Shown piece by piece: positions 19,413-27,766 of a stretch of DNA of 27,766 nt. The position numbers were made by a program, and so were the translations under genes. Within the stretch, counting starts at the first letter, position 1; the number at the start of each line of letters is the position of its first letter. Under the pieces are notes generated by a model that searched no databases, had not been told where the DNA came from, and was given only the letters and a program-made list of their open reading frames with translations. Source of the DNA: Chara braunii (taxonomy: Eukaryota; Streptophyta; Charophyceae; Charales; Characeae); NCBI GenBank assembly GCA_003427395.1, contig BFEA01000006.1:4628923-4656688 (forward strand), written 5' to 3'.

Positions 19413-21060
19413 AGAGTCAACTTCAACAAACTCTACAGCAGGGGAGACTGAATCTAATGCAAATCAGCAGTCCTCCCTCGAAGCCCAATCATCCGCTGAA
19501 CACAAGGCTGAGGTGAGTAACGTTTTGTATGTCGAGCCTAAGGCGGAGTCTGGGACAGTCGATTTTCACTACCACTTGGAGCATTGGGCTGAGATGAAAC
19601 AACAGCGTGCCCAGGGGATAATGAAGTTGACCTTCTTCAAACTTCTCATAAACCACCGCTATCTCCGTGTTTTAGTTGACTGTGGCGCTACGACTAACTT
19701 TATGTCACCTCACGCGATACGCAAGGTGGGTTTGGGGATAAAGCATGTAACCTTGCAAAACCCTTGCCGGACTCAAGTTGGCAACAAGGAAGTTGTATCT
19801 TCTACGCATGCAGTCAAAGGTGTGCGCACTACCTTTGACAAGGACAAAACTGTCACACACGCGTTGAACTTTTATGTCCTTGCCAAGTGCCCCTTCGATG
19901 CTGTTTTTGGCTTGGGTTGGCCGCAGTCCCAATGCGAATGGACCAAGTGGAAGGAGTCACTCTTCATGGTCAAAGATGCTCGAGGGAACGAGCTTCCTGT
20001 CCTCTTGGATGAGAAGCGCGAGTCCACAGTGACTTTTATGAATGCTATGAAGTTCTTCAAGAAATGGCGCAAGCACAAGGAGGAAGAACAATTGTATGTT
20101 GCCTTTGTTCGTCCTACCCATGTGCCATCAACTTTTGTTGTTAATACCACTACTACTTCGATTAGCGATCCTACTTCTAGTATTTCTACTTCTAGCACCT
20201 CTATTTCTCTACCCTCTAATGGTCCAGATGATCCTACTTCAGATTCGGTCGTCTCTATCCGCGACCTGCGACTGGATCTAGGCGACCCCTTTGCTGATCC
20301 CCCACCCCCACGGGTCCCACTAGACATCCAAAACCTCCTCGATCGGTTTCCAGAAGTTTTGGCCGAGCCACGTGGAGTCCCCGCGCGATCGGTCCGACAC
20401 ACCATCAAGTTGGTTGAAGGTGTTGTTCCTCCAAAGGGCTGCATATACCGAATGGGACCCGGCAAGTTGGAAGAACTCCGGCAACAGACTGCTGAGATGA
20501 TTGACAAGGGGTGGATCAACCCTAGCGAATCTGAATTTGGTGCTCCTGTGTTGTTTGTTCCAAAGAAAGGAGTTCAACTCCGTATTTGTATTAACTATGG
20601 TGGTCTAAACCGCATCACAAGAAAGAATGCATATCCATTGCCTCGTAACGACTTGCTTGATGCCGCAGGTGGGTGCAAGGTCTTCTCCAAGATCGATCTC
20701 AAGTCTGTCTTCCACCACATTGAAGTCGATCCTGCGGACCAGCACAAGACTGCGTTCAAAACGCGCGATGGGCTTTACGAGTTTACCGTAATGCCTTTCG
20801 GTCTCACGAACGCACCAGCCACCTTCCAAAGCCTCATGGACAAGGTCCTCCGCGAACAGATTGGCCGGTTCGTGGTGGTCTACCTCGATCACATACTAAT
20901 CTTCAGCAAGTCCATGGAGGAACACCTCAAGCACCTTGAGGAAGTACTGACCATCCTCAAGAAAACGCAACTCCATCTCAACTTAGAGAAATCTGAGTTT
21001 GGGAAGGATAGCGTCATTTATCTTGGGCATCGGTTGTCTGTTGCAGGCAAACAAGGTTGA
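19387..21060 (+). pseudogene. Element C pol, protease and reverse transcriptase part
   Basis: The frame is open from just after a TAG at 19384-19386; Met-like start at 19513 is arbitrary. Protease: LRVLVDCGATTNFMSPHA, where the D-S/T-G active site reads DCG, and CPFDAVFGLGWP. After a T/S-rich linker, [96 protein letters not shown], then VVVYLDHILIFSKS. The YxDD catalytic motif is YLDH (codon CAC at 20890-20892), so one essential Asp is lost. The frame ends near the YLGH block, and coding continues one frame over. An enzyme made from this would be inactive by family knowledge. Confidence 0.9.
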
Positions 21061-23120
21061 GGTCATACGCAATTGGCCTCAGCCCGTGAACATTCGCGAA
21101 CTGCGTTCTTTTCTTGGCCTCGCGTCATACTATCGGAAGTTTGTGCCCCGCTTCTCTATTGTTGTTCATCCATTGTCGCGGTTGACCAGTAAAAATGTTC
21201 CCTATTATTGGGACGCCGCGTGCACGAATGCTTTCCAAGCTTTAAAGGAAGCCTTGGTAAGTCACCCAGTACTCCGCATTGCAGATCCCGAACTGACGTT
21301 CGTAGTCACTACGAATGCGAGCTAGTACGAAATCGATGCAGTGTTGCAGCAAGACGACGGCGATGGCTTGCGGCCACTCGAATACTACAGCAAACGCATG
21401 CCCAGCGTAAAGGTAGTCACTTCCACCTACGTGCGCGAGCTTTATGTTTTGTATACGGCGTTGGACCACCGGAAACACTATCTGTTGGGGCGCCACTTCA
21501 AAGTCTTCTCAGATCATGAGACTCTGAAGTGGATCAAACAACAAACCACCCTGTCCCCTACCTTGCTTCGCTGGTTCCATGAAATTGACATTTTCGATTT
21601 TGAGTTAAGACACAAAAAGGGTTGTTATAACCGAGTAGCTGACGCTTTGTCTCGCCACTCCGAGTACATGACTTGCCTTGTCAAATCCTACGACCTCCGG
21701 AAGAAACTGAAGGAGGAGCTCGTAGAGCACACCGCCAAGGATCCGGAGCTTAGTTTCATCCTTGAGCGCCTACGGGCTGACCCTAGCAGTCAGCCTGATT
21801 TTCATGAGTATGGAGGACTGATTTTTCGTCGCTACGGGAACCACGACCGTTTGTGTGTGCCCAACCATGAGCCTCTCCGTACACACTTTCTGGATTTGGC
21901 TCATGGACGGAGCGGACACTTTGGCATGGCAAAAACGTAAGCAAATTTGCTGAGACAGTTTGATTGGCCTGGCACGAAAGGAACTGCTGAAAAGTTTGTG
22001 GTTGAATGTCAAGTCTGTCAACGAATCAAACCATGCAGACAAAAGCCGATGGGGCCACTCACACCCCTAACCATTCCCGATGGTCCCGAGGAATCTGTCT
22101 CCATCGACTTCACCGACATGGGAAAGGTAAGTATGAACGGCTACTCACAGGTCATGGTGATTGTTGACCGATTCTTTAAGTTCCTCAACCTGATCCCTTT
22201 GCCGCCTCACGCCCCAATAAAACTAGTGATTTGTGAGTTCCAACAGAAATACATTCTGCAGTTCGAAACCCCGAAGGCTCTTGTGAGCGATCAGGATCCG
22301 CGCTTCATTAGTACTGAATGCAAGGACTTCACGTCTCAATTGGGGATCAAGCTGTGTATGACATCTGGCCAACACCCCGAAGCCAACGGGTTGGCTGAGG
22401 AGATCAACTAGACTGTGTTTCAACTTCTTCGCGCTTTGATTATTCCGGATCAGGAAACTTGGGATGAAGAGTTGTATTCCGTTAAGGGGTTATACAACAA
22501 CTCCGTCCACTCCGCCACCAGCATGACACCCAACAGACTGCATTACGGTTGGCAGATCCGAAATCCGGTCTCTTACCTATTCCTTGAGCAGCCAGCTGGT
22601 TTAACACCCGACAGACCTGGCTTCAGGGCCAAGTATGATTGCTTGCTCAAAGTTGCCATTGCAGCTATGACCAAGTCACAACATGCCATGATCCATCATG
22701 CGAACAAGAAGCGCTGACCGTCGGATATTAAGGTAGGAAGCTATGTCTGGGTCAAGATATCTGAATTCTCATAAGAACAGGGAGTCTCAAGCAAACTTCT
22801 CCCACTCTACTATGGGCCCTGGGAAGTTTTGGATGTGATTAGTGAAGATCACTTTGGCCCTTCGTGCGTCGTTGATGTGCCAACCCATCTGCGCACATAC
22901 CCCGTGTTCCACGCATCCAAACTATACCTCCACCGTGATGCTAAGACATTCGATTATCGCGAAGATATGATCCCTCGCGCGATCAAAGGCGGGCATGAGA
23001 TAGACCGAATTAAACAACACGTATTGAAGGGACGCAACAGATAGTACCAGGTTCACTTTATGTATCATCTGTTAAATGATCTGTACTGGATTTCCAAGCA
23101 AGAACTGCTACGCAACGCAC
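21048..23120 (+). pseudogene. Element C pol, RNase H, integrase and chromodomain-like part
   Basis: One reading frame holds the rest of RT (VIRNWPQPVNIRELRSFLG), RNase H, integrase and tail. RNase H: TTNAS replaces TTDAS, so the first catalytic Asp is Asn; YVRELYVLYTAL and NRVADALSRH follow. Integrase: zinc-binding HGRSGH ... CQVCQRIK, then catalytic Asp in SIDFTDM, Asp in VSDQDPRF and Glu in EANGLAEEIN, all present. Post-core: VGSYVWVKISEFS, LRTYPVFHASKLYL; tail YQVHFMYHLLNDLYWISKQE resembles a chromodomain-like end. In-frame stops occur at 21323-21325, 21938-21940, 22409-22411, 22715-22717, about 22771 and 23042-23044. Confidence 0.88.
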
Positions 23121-24436
23121 CGCGTTGTCGAGCGCATCAGTCCGGCACCGCACAAGGCAGCGCGGGACCCTCCCGACCGCGTCACGCAGGAGTTGGTTAT
23201 AATCCTCGGCGCGAATACATAATGGAGCTTCCGCAAGCCGCTCCGGCCGAGTGCGCCAGCCATACCTCTCGCTAGCCCCTACGACAGGATAGGGCCTAGG
23301 CGAGGCACGACTTACCTCCACCTTATGGGAGCTGTCACCTCCGTTCGGTGGGCGTATCCCCGTCGAGCTACTAGTCCACAATACGAAAGCTAATCAGTTG
23401 CAATCGCAGAGGTGAACCAGCCGAGGGCGTTTCTCGTTCGTTGTAGCATAGGGGGTACGAGCGGTACTATGCCTCTATCGGACCCGCACGCGAACCGACA
23501 TCTTGGGGGGCTGAGGTCCCAAGCGCGACTCGTTGCCGGTCGACTAGGACGCATCCCACACGCCATGCGCACACCACTATAAAGAACGTAAAAATAAAAA
23601 CACACACACACGCACGTACATATACATACATATACACGAAACGACACAAAACAAACAACGCGACAACCCTCCTAGTCCCTTAGTAGCCATCCCATAACTC
23701 TCCGATGCGGAAATCGGATAGGCGTCNCGCGCGAGACTTAGTATAAAATCGCGCGGACGCAGGGCTAACTCATATCGACTCGCAATGCAAGTGTACGCAA
23801 GCGGTCGCAATGATGGCGTACTATGTAGTACCCATACTCATGCGATCCTCGTTAATCTCGAGGGTCGCGTTCGACACTCAAGTGTCAGCTGACACGCGCC
23901 TGGAGGGAATGATCTTTCGACGCTGGACACCCGCCAAGTGTGGTTGAGAACCACACCCTCTTCTGCACCCTGCGGAGAGTGGGTGGTACACAGGTTCATA
24001 CCTCTGGTGGCAATCGTCTCTTACCGCCCTGGAGACCAACTCTATCATCCAGGGCCTGGGGAGAAATCAAGGGGTTTGACTTTGACGGCTGCCACGGACT
24101 ACAACGTCCAACCATAGAAACTCTAAAAAGCGAAGGATAAAAGAGGAACCCCCTCTTCTCTCAAATGCACGATTTGTTTAACCCTTACGTGTGGTCACTG
24201 TAGGCCGCACGAATCACTCAAGACATATGTATTTACATATATAGAGAGGGTTATAAATATGTGACGATCACTTCTCACAATCACAGTAAGACTCCTCTCA
24301 GCCATATATATATGTATTTGAGCGCAGGCAGTCAAATCCAAAGTCCGAATCACCAAACATACCTGCAATAAAAAAGTCCATACACTACACGGGGTCAACT
24401 TCAACCATTCTCTGCACTCACACCCTTTGGTTTTAA
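23121..24436. other. Gene-free stretch with microsatellite and single N
   Basis: No coding motif recognised. It contains a CA/TA-rich microsatellite at 23597-23638, a single N at 23727, a 12-bp palindrome TGTCAGCTGACA at 23883-23894 and ATATAT runs at 24224-24245 and 24304-24317. A 3' LTR for element C would be expected near 23150-23400 but no match to 16207-16389 is visible. Confidence 0.5.
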
Positions 24437-24592
24437 CACAGAATAATTGGAGATACCACAAGCGAATACCATATAACCTAATTGGCTACAAGTAGAATAA
24501 GCAATAACCCTTTTTAAATCATTTTGTAAAATTCCTGTAGTTGCCGCAAAAAAGGATGTCATAGCTCCCACAAAAGTAATCACAATTAAAGC
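24437..24592 (-). pseudogene. nad5: Mitochondrial nad5 fragment (nuclear insert)
   Basis: 52 codons on the minus strand encode [20 protein letters not shown], then [19 protein letters not shown] and [13 protein letters not shown]. This is a core transmembrane part of NADH dehydrogenase subunit 5, a proton-pumping subunit of complex I of about 670 residues, and the wording is streptophyte-like. Both ends stop abruptly: upstream of the Ala and downstream of NYSV the sequence is unrelated. No frameshift or stop lies inside, so the transfer may be fairly recent. It cannot be functional in the nucleus. Confidence 0.92.
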
Positions 24593-24782
24593 CCCGTACA
24601 AGCCTCACTCTTTGTGCAACTCTCAAAATGAAATACTCAATACTTTTCTTTAAATGGCCATTCAAAATAAAGTCGGGGCGAAAACATAACAAAACAGCTT
24701 AAATCACAAGGCTAAAGCCTTAAGGTTGAGTGGCAGGAGTGAATTGGAGTTGAATCGTAAACCGACGAATCGGCAACCGACC

Positions 24783-25637
24783 TGTTATCAATGATAACAA
24801 AAGGTGATCCGCGTAGGATCAAGCTGAATCTATCCCAAATCCAGAATCAAACGATCAAGAGGACCTGTAACACAAGATAGACCAATCCCCACGCTAGATC
24901 TATAAGTCCATGGAGAATAATCTCCATATCACGGTCTCACTCAAAATCTTCCTAATTAACTAAGCCTAAATCTACCTCTAAGCAAGTGCCCAAATCCTCT
25001 ATACAGAGTGGATCGCCAAAATCGCCACCTGTCAAAATATAACTTAACTCCTTTAAACTAAGAAAATTTTGACAGCGCTTTCCGTAGGAAAAATACATTT
25101 CCAAAATTTATATCAGCCTGAATATGAAAACAGAAATAGTCTTCAACTTTCGAAAGTCAAATTTTGTCTAACTCCCTGAATTAGCAAAAAATTGGGCAGC
25201 ACTCCCTTTAGACAAGGAGATTTTCCAGATTTTTACTAAGCCATGTATGAAATTTAGACAAGTTGGACTTTTGATCTAAGTAAAATAAACTTAGCTCAGA
25301 AAATGCAGGAATTTGAACTAACTCCTATCGCTCTACCACATGGCGAGCCTCTAAAGCAACTACCTGTCAAACTGAAACTCAGACTAAGTAGTGATCTCAC
25401 TCAGCCACATGCAAGGCCAAACCACAAAGGTAAGTACTCTCACCTCCCCAAAGTAAACTTTGTCAAACAATAGTTCGTAATCTTTCAATGATTTATGCCC
25501 TTATACCCGGCTTACATAAGGCATAAAGCTAGGCCATCCAAACTTATGGGAACCTGCCTAGCTCAGCACTAATATACACTAACAGAGGGCACAACAACTT
25601 TTCTTCTCTTTGGGCACATGACTAGGCTGCCCTAGTC
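24783..25637. repeat. Series of simple fold-backs
   Basis: Perfect hairpins: TGTTATC/GATAACA (24783-24799), GATCC/GGATC (24806-24820), ATGGAGA/TCTCCAT (24910-24927), CTGTCAAAAT/ATTTTGACAG (25029-25038 with 25066-25075, with inner CTTA/TAAG), CTAAGT/ACTTAG (25276-25294), CAAAGT/ACTTTG (25449-25462) and GACTAGG/CCTAGTC (25620-25637, loop CTGC). A relative of the 25029 hairpin with imperfect arms appears near 25157-25203. No gene lies in this stretch. Confidence 0.75.
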
Positions 25638-26230
25638 GCCCTGAACTGTTTAAGTATCCAAATTATATATAATTGTTCGCATATGACTGAACCGATCAAC
25701 TTAGTTCGAGGTCCAGCCTGCTCCTTTTTACCACAAGTTTCTTCTTAATTAGTACTCTCTTCAGTTGGTGATAAGCTATAATCAGACCACCCAAATTTAT
25801 GGAACCCTGTCTGACTAGCCTGTTCATAGATAAAATAATAGTGAAGTATAGTCGAGTTATATCCTTTTGGTTCCAGCATGTGCGTGGCATTGGAGCAAGA
25901 CCACCCAAACTTATGGGAACCTGTCTGGTCCTCAGCCTGGTTCATTCTCTTAAAACCAAAGCAGAAAGAGGCTGAGCCACCCAAACTTATGGAACATGCT
26001 CATACCTCCTCGTTCAGAAACTAAAGAAACTGAAAGAAACCCAAATCAAACAAGGCGACCAAGCCACCCAAACTTATGGAACATGCATGGTCCCTGAAAA
26101 GTCGTTCACATTCAGCCCTGCACAAGTTAGAGCAACCAGACCACCCAAACTTATGGGAACTTGTCTGGTCCTTCAGGCAATCCAAAATAAACATAGCACT
26201 GGGCCTCCAAACTTATGGAGACTCTCCCAG
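25527..26230. repeat. Seven related hairpins with constant core and variable stems
   Basis: Each unit has a core (C)CCA-AACTTA-TGG(G), itself an inner hairpin, inside an outer stem. Outer 5' arms and their positions: AGCTAGGC 25527-25534 with 25556-25563; TCAGAC 25782-25787 with 25809-25814; AGAC 25898-25901 with 25923-25926; TGAGC 25973-25977 with 25998-26002; GACCA-A-GC 26057-26064 with 26085-26092; ACCAGAC 26135-26141 with 26163-26169; CTGGG 26199-26203 with 26226-26230. The 3' arm is complementary in each case although the stem sequences differ. The span between the arms is 20-22 bases in all. In the last unit the inner stem also changes on both sides, to CTCCA/TGGAG. One loop reads AATTTA instead of AACTTA. 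Confidence 0.88.
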
Positions 26231-26864
26231 CCTTTGGTTGACCCAATCAAACTAAAGAAAAACAGCCTTCCTCCCTTCCTTCCCTCAGATGCAATCCCAC
26301 AATCTGCTTTCAGTCAAACAATAAAACTGAAACTGACATTGCACAGTCGTTCCTTTATTAAGTCTGGTTTATGTCCTGAAGCCAAATTGAAAGTCAAAGT
26401 AGGGATACAGGCAACATACTCAGTTAAACAAAGCAATGAATAAAAGTAGGTGTTATATGGGGTTTATAGAATGAAAGCAATGGTTACCTTTCAGTTCCCT
26501 GCCTCCAAAACTCCTCCCGAGTTCCGACAGAGCTCCCGCAATCGGTGGGCTGACTCCCCACTGAGTCTTGCTACGGTCCTACGGGTTGCAATCCCGCCTG
26601 TCGCCTTCCTCTCGTAACAGGACTAGACTTAGAGTGAGAAGGGCAGAAGGAGGGGGTTGAGACTCTCGAGATATAGGAGAGGGACTGATTCAACTCTCAG
26701 GAGAGGGCCTTGAAATCTTCCATCGCCTGAGGGCCCTGCAATGGTAGCCAAAGTGTACAATAGTCTCAAATTGGTCAAACTGGAGTCAAACCACCCACTG
26801 TCGATCGGCGTTTCGCACAGACGCGAAAGGGGCACAGGTGAGGCACAAGAGGTTCGGCGGGGCA
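26231..26864. other. Gene-free stretch
   Basis: No coding motif, tRNA or repeat recognised. The only longer frames are antisense extensions of the adjacent LTR. Confidence 0.5.
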
Positions 26865-27327
26865 TGTTACGGACTCCTCCACGACTCGATCCTATTTTTT
26901 TGTCGTTTCGGTTGCATCCCGTTTTCGGCCTGGCACCCTTTTTCCAAACCCCTCCTTTGGTACCGTAGGATTTTAGACAATTGGCGCCATGCTGCGATTC
27001 GGGCACTACTTTCAAATACCGCATTTTTCAGTTCTTCCCTCGAGGCCTTTGCAGAAATGCCCCTGGTACCGTACGTGTCACCGGTACTTATACCGGCTCC
27101 CCGAACGATATGGGGACCAGTCTCGTACCAGTTTTTTGCTGTTGAACTCATACTCAGGTGACTTGCTGTTTCGGCATTCAGAATCCAAGACTTCGACTTT
27201 GTGCCTTGCCACTGTGTCTGGGTCCGACCCTCAGTCGTGTCGAGTGAGTGAGTGTGTGTGTGTGCTCTCCTTCTCTCCCTCTCTCTCCTCTCTCCCTCGA
27301 CTCTCCCTCAGCCTCACGCTCATCACA
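26865..27327 (+). repeat. Family-B 5' LTR, plus strand
   Basis: 463 bp, TGTTACGGACTCC...GCTCATCACA, matching the minus-strand copy at 9061-9537 in full. A GT run (27249-27262) and CT-rich stretch lie near its end. It is followed by a primer-binding site, so it is the 5' LTR of an element whose body lies beyond the right edge of the window. Confidence 0.9.
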
Positions 27328-27328
27328 C

Positions 27329-27340
27329 TGGTATCGGAGC
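27329..27340 (+). promoter_or_regulatory. Family-B primer-binding site
   Basis: TGGTATCGGAGC, one base after the LTR end. It equals the initiator-Met primer site except for G at the eighth base, the same change as in element A. Confidence 0.85.
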
Positions 27341-27421
27341 GGTTCGAACCCGCCCGACCCACCCTGCTTCGTCGTCACCACCTGGCCATCTTCAACATCA
27401 TCGTCGTGATCGTCGTTGTAA

Positions 27422-27560
27422 CACGTCATCGTCGTGATCATCGCCGCGATGCCACGTCATCATCATCATCGTTGCGATCGTCATTGTCGTGCCACGTCAT
27501 CATCGTCACCGTCGTGATCATCGTCGTCATGCCACGTCGTCATTCGCCGTGCCCATCCTC
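27422..27560 (+). repeat. Degenerate CACGTCATC repeat in family-B leader
   Basis: CACGTC begins at 27422, 27453, 27493 and 27533 (spacing 31, 40, 40), each followed by runs of ATC/GTC triplets. A low-complexity minisatellite within the leader. Confidence 0.75.
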
Positions 27561-27629
27561 CTCGTCACAGCGTCGTGCCATCCTCGTTATTGTCATTGCT
27601 ACCTCCCCGCAGATAAGTAATCAACGACA

Positions 27630-27672
27630 TTTTTTTTTTTTTTTTCCTTCTTCTTCTTCTTCTTCTTCTTCT
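27630..27672. repeat. Poly-T and (CTT)n microsatellite
   Basis: A T-run at about 27630-27646 followed by CTT repeats to 27672, then a pyrimidine-rich stretch to the window end. No gene start for the family-B element is visible before the edge. Confidence 0.85.
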
Positions 27673-27766
27673 CTTCCTCTTTTTCTTTCCTTCTCCCCCC
27701 CGACCCCCGACGATCTTTCCCCGTCCCGACCCCGATCTCCCCGTCCCTTTCCCCTCCTCGCTATCC

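Larger units (their letters stand above)
16207..23120 (+). mobile_element. Element C: Ty3/Gypsy retrotransposon, decayed, plus strand
   Basis: PBS, long leader, gag, protease, RT, RNase H, integrase and a chromodomain-like tail occur in the Ty3/Gypsy order on one strand. Unlike element A all pol domains are present, including the integrase. Frames change at least six times in gag and once in pol, and the second half of pol has six in-frame stops. Several catalytic residues are altered. No matching 3' LTR was found after 23120, so that end is lost, diverged or rearranged. Confidence 0.88.

Noticed and set aside
25527-26230. Regularly repeated motif as a CRISPR array
   Set aside because: Spacing is irregular (64 to about 250 bp), the repeats themselves vary in the arms, no cas genes are present and the setting is eukaryotic.
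27336-27356. GGTTCGAACC as a tRNA T-arm or Pol III box B
   Set aside because: It follows a primer-binding site directly and no other tRNA arm can be formed around it.

Overview
This window looks like nuclear, repeat-dominated DNA of a streptophyte, most likely a charophyte-type green alga or a plant. The evidence is Ty3/Gypsy LTR retrotransposons primed by initiator tRNA-Met together with inserted fragments of plastid DNA (rpoA) and mitochondrial DNA (rps12, nad5), whose protein sequence is streptophyte-like. The species cannot be fixed from this sequence. I see no intact host gene; every long coding region is a decayed retroelement.

Layout. 1-469: microsatellites and a pyrimidine tract. 470-8419: element A, a minus-strand Ty3/Gypsy element with both LTRs, primer-binding site, polypurine tract and a possible 4-bp target duplication. 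Its gag and pol carry stops and frameshifts, and the integrase core is deleted in frame. 8420-9060: gene-free flank. 9061-9537: minus-strand LTR of family B. 9538-12985: a minisatellite, an unresolved stretch and a broken minus-strand gag with a 297-bp tandem duplication, possibly the remainder of a family-B element. 12986-13377: AT-rich island. 13378-15117: organelle-DNA mosaic (plastid rpoA start, a duplicated segment with a tRNA-Gly(UCC) remnant, mitochondrial rps12 piece, many hairpins). 15210-15335: 42-bp minisatellite. 16207-23120: element C, a plus-strand Ty3/Gypsy element with a candidate short LTR, PBS, a leader holding five consecutive stem-loops, and full-length but heavily mutated gag-pol. 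23121-24436: no gene seen. 24437-24592: mitochondrial nad5 fragment. 24783-26230: a field of fold-backs including seven related hairpins. 26865-27766: a plus-strand family-B 5' LTR, PBS and repetitive leader of an element that runs off the right edge.

The part most worth following is 25527-26230. Seven hairpins share a nearly invariant inner hairpin (loop AACTTA) but have different outer stems that remain complementary, a covariation-like pattern that the retroelements do not explain. Hairpin-rich spacer also surrounds the rps12 fragment, so both stretches may come from one hairpin-rich mitochondrial genome; this is inference. The structured leader of element C is the second unusual signal.
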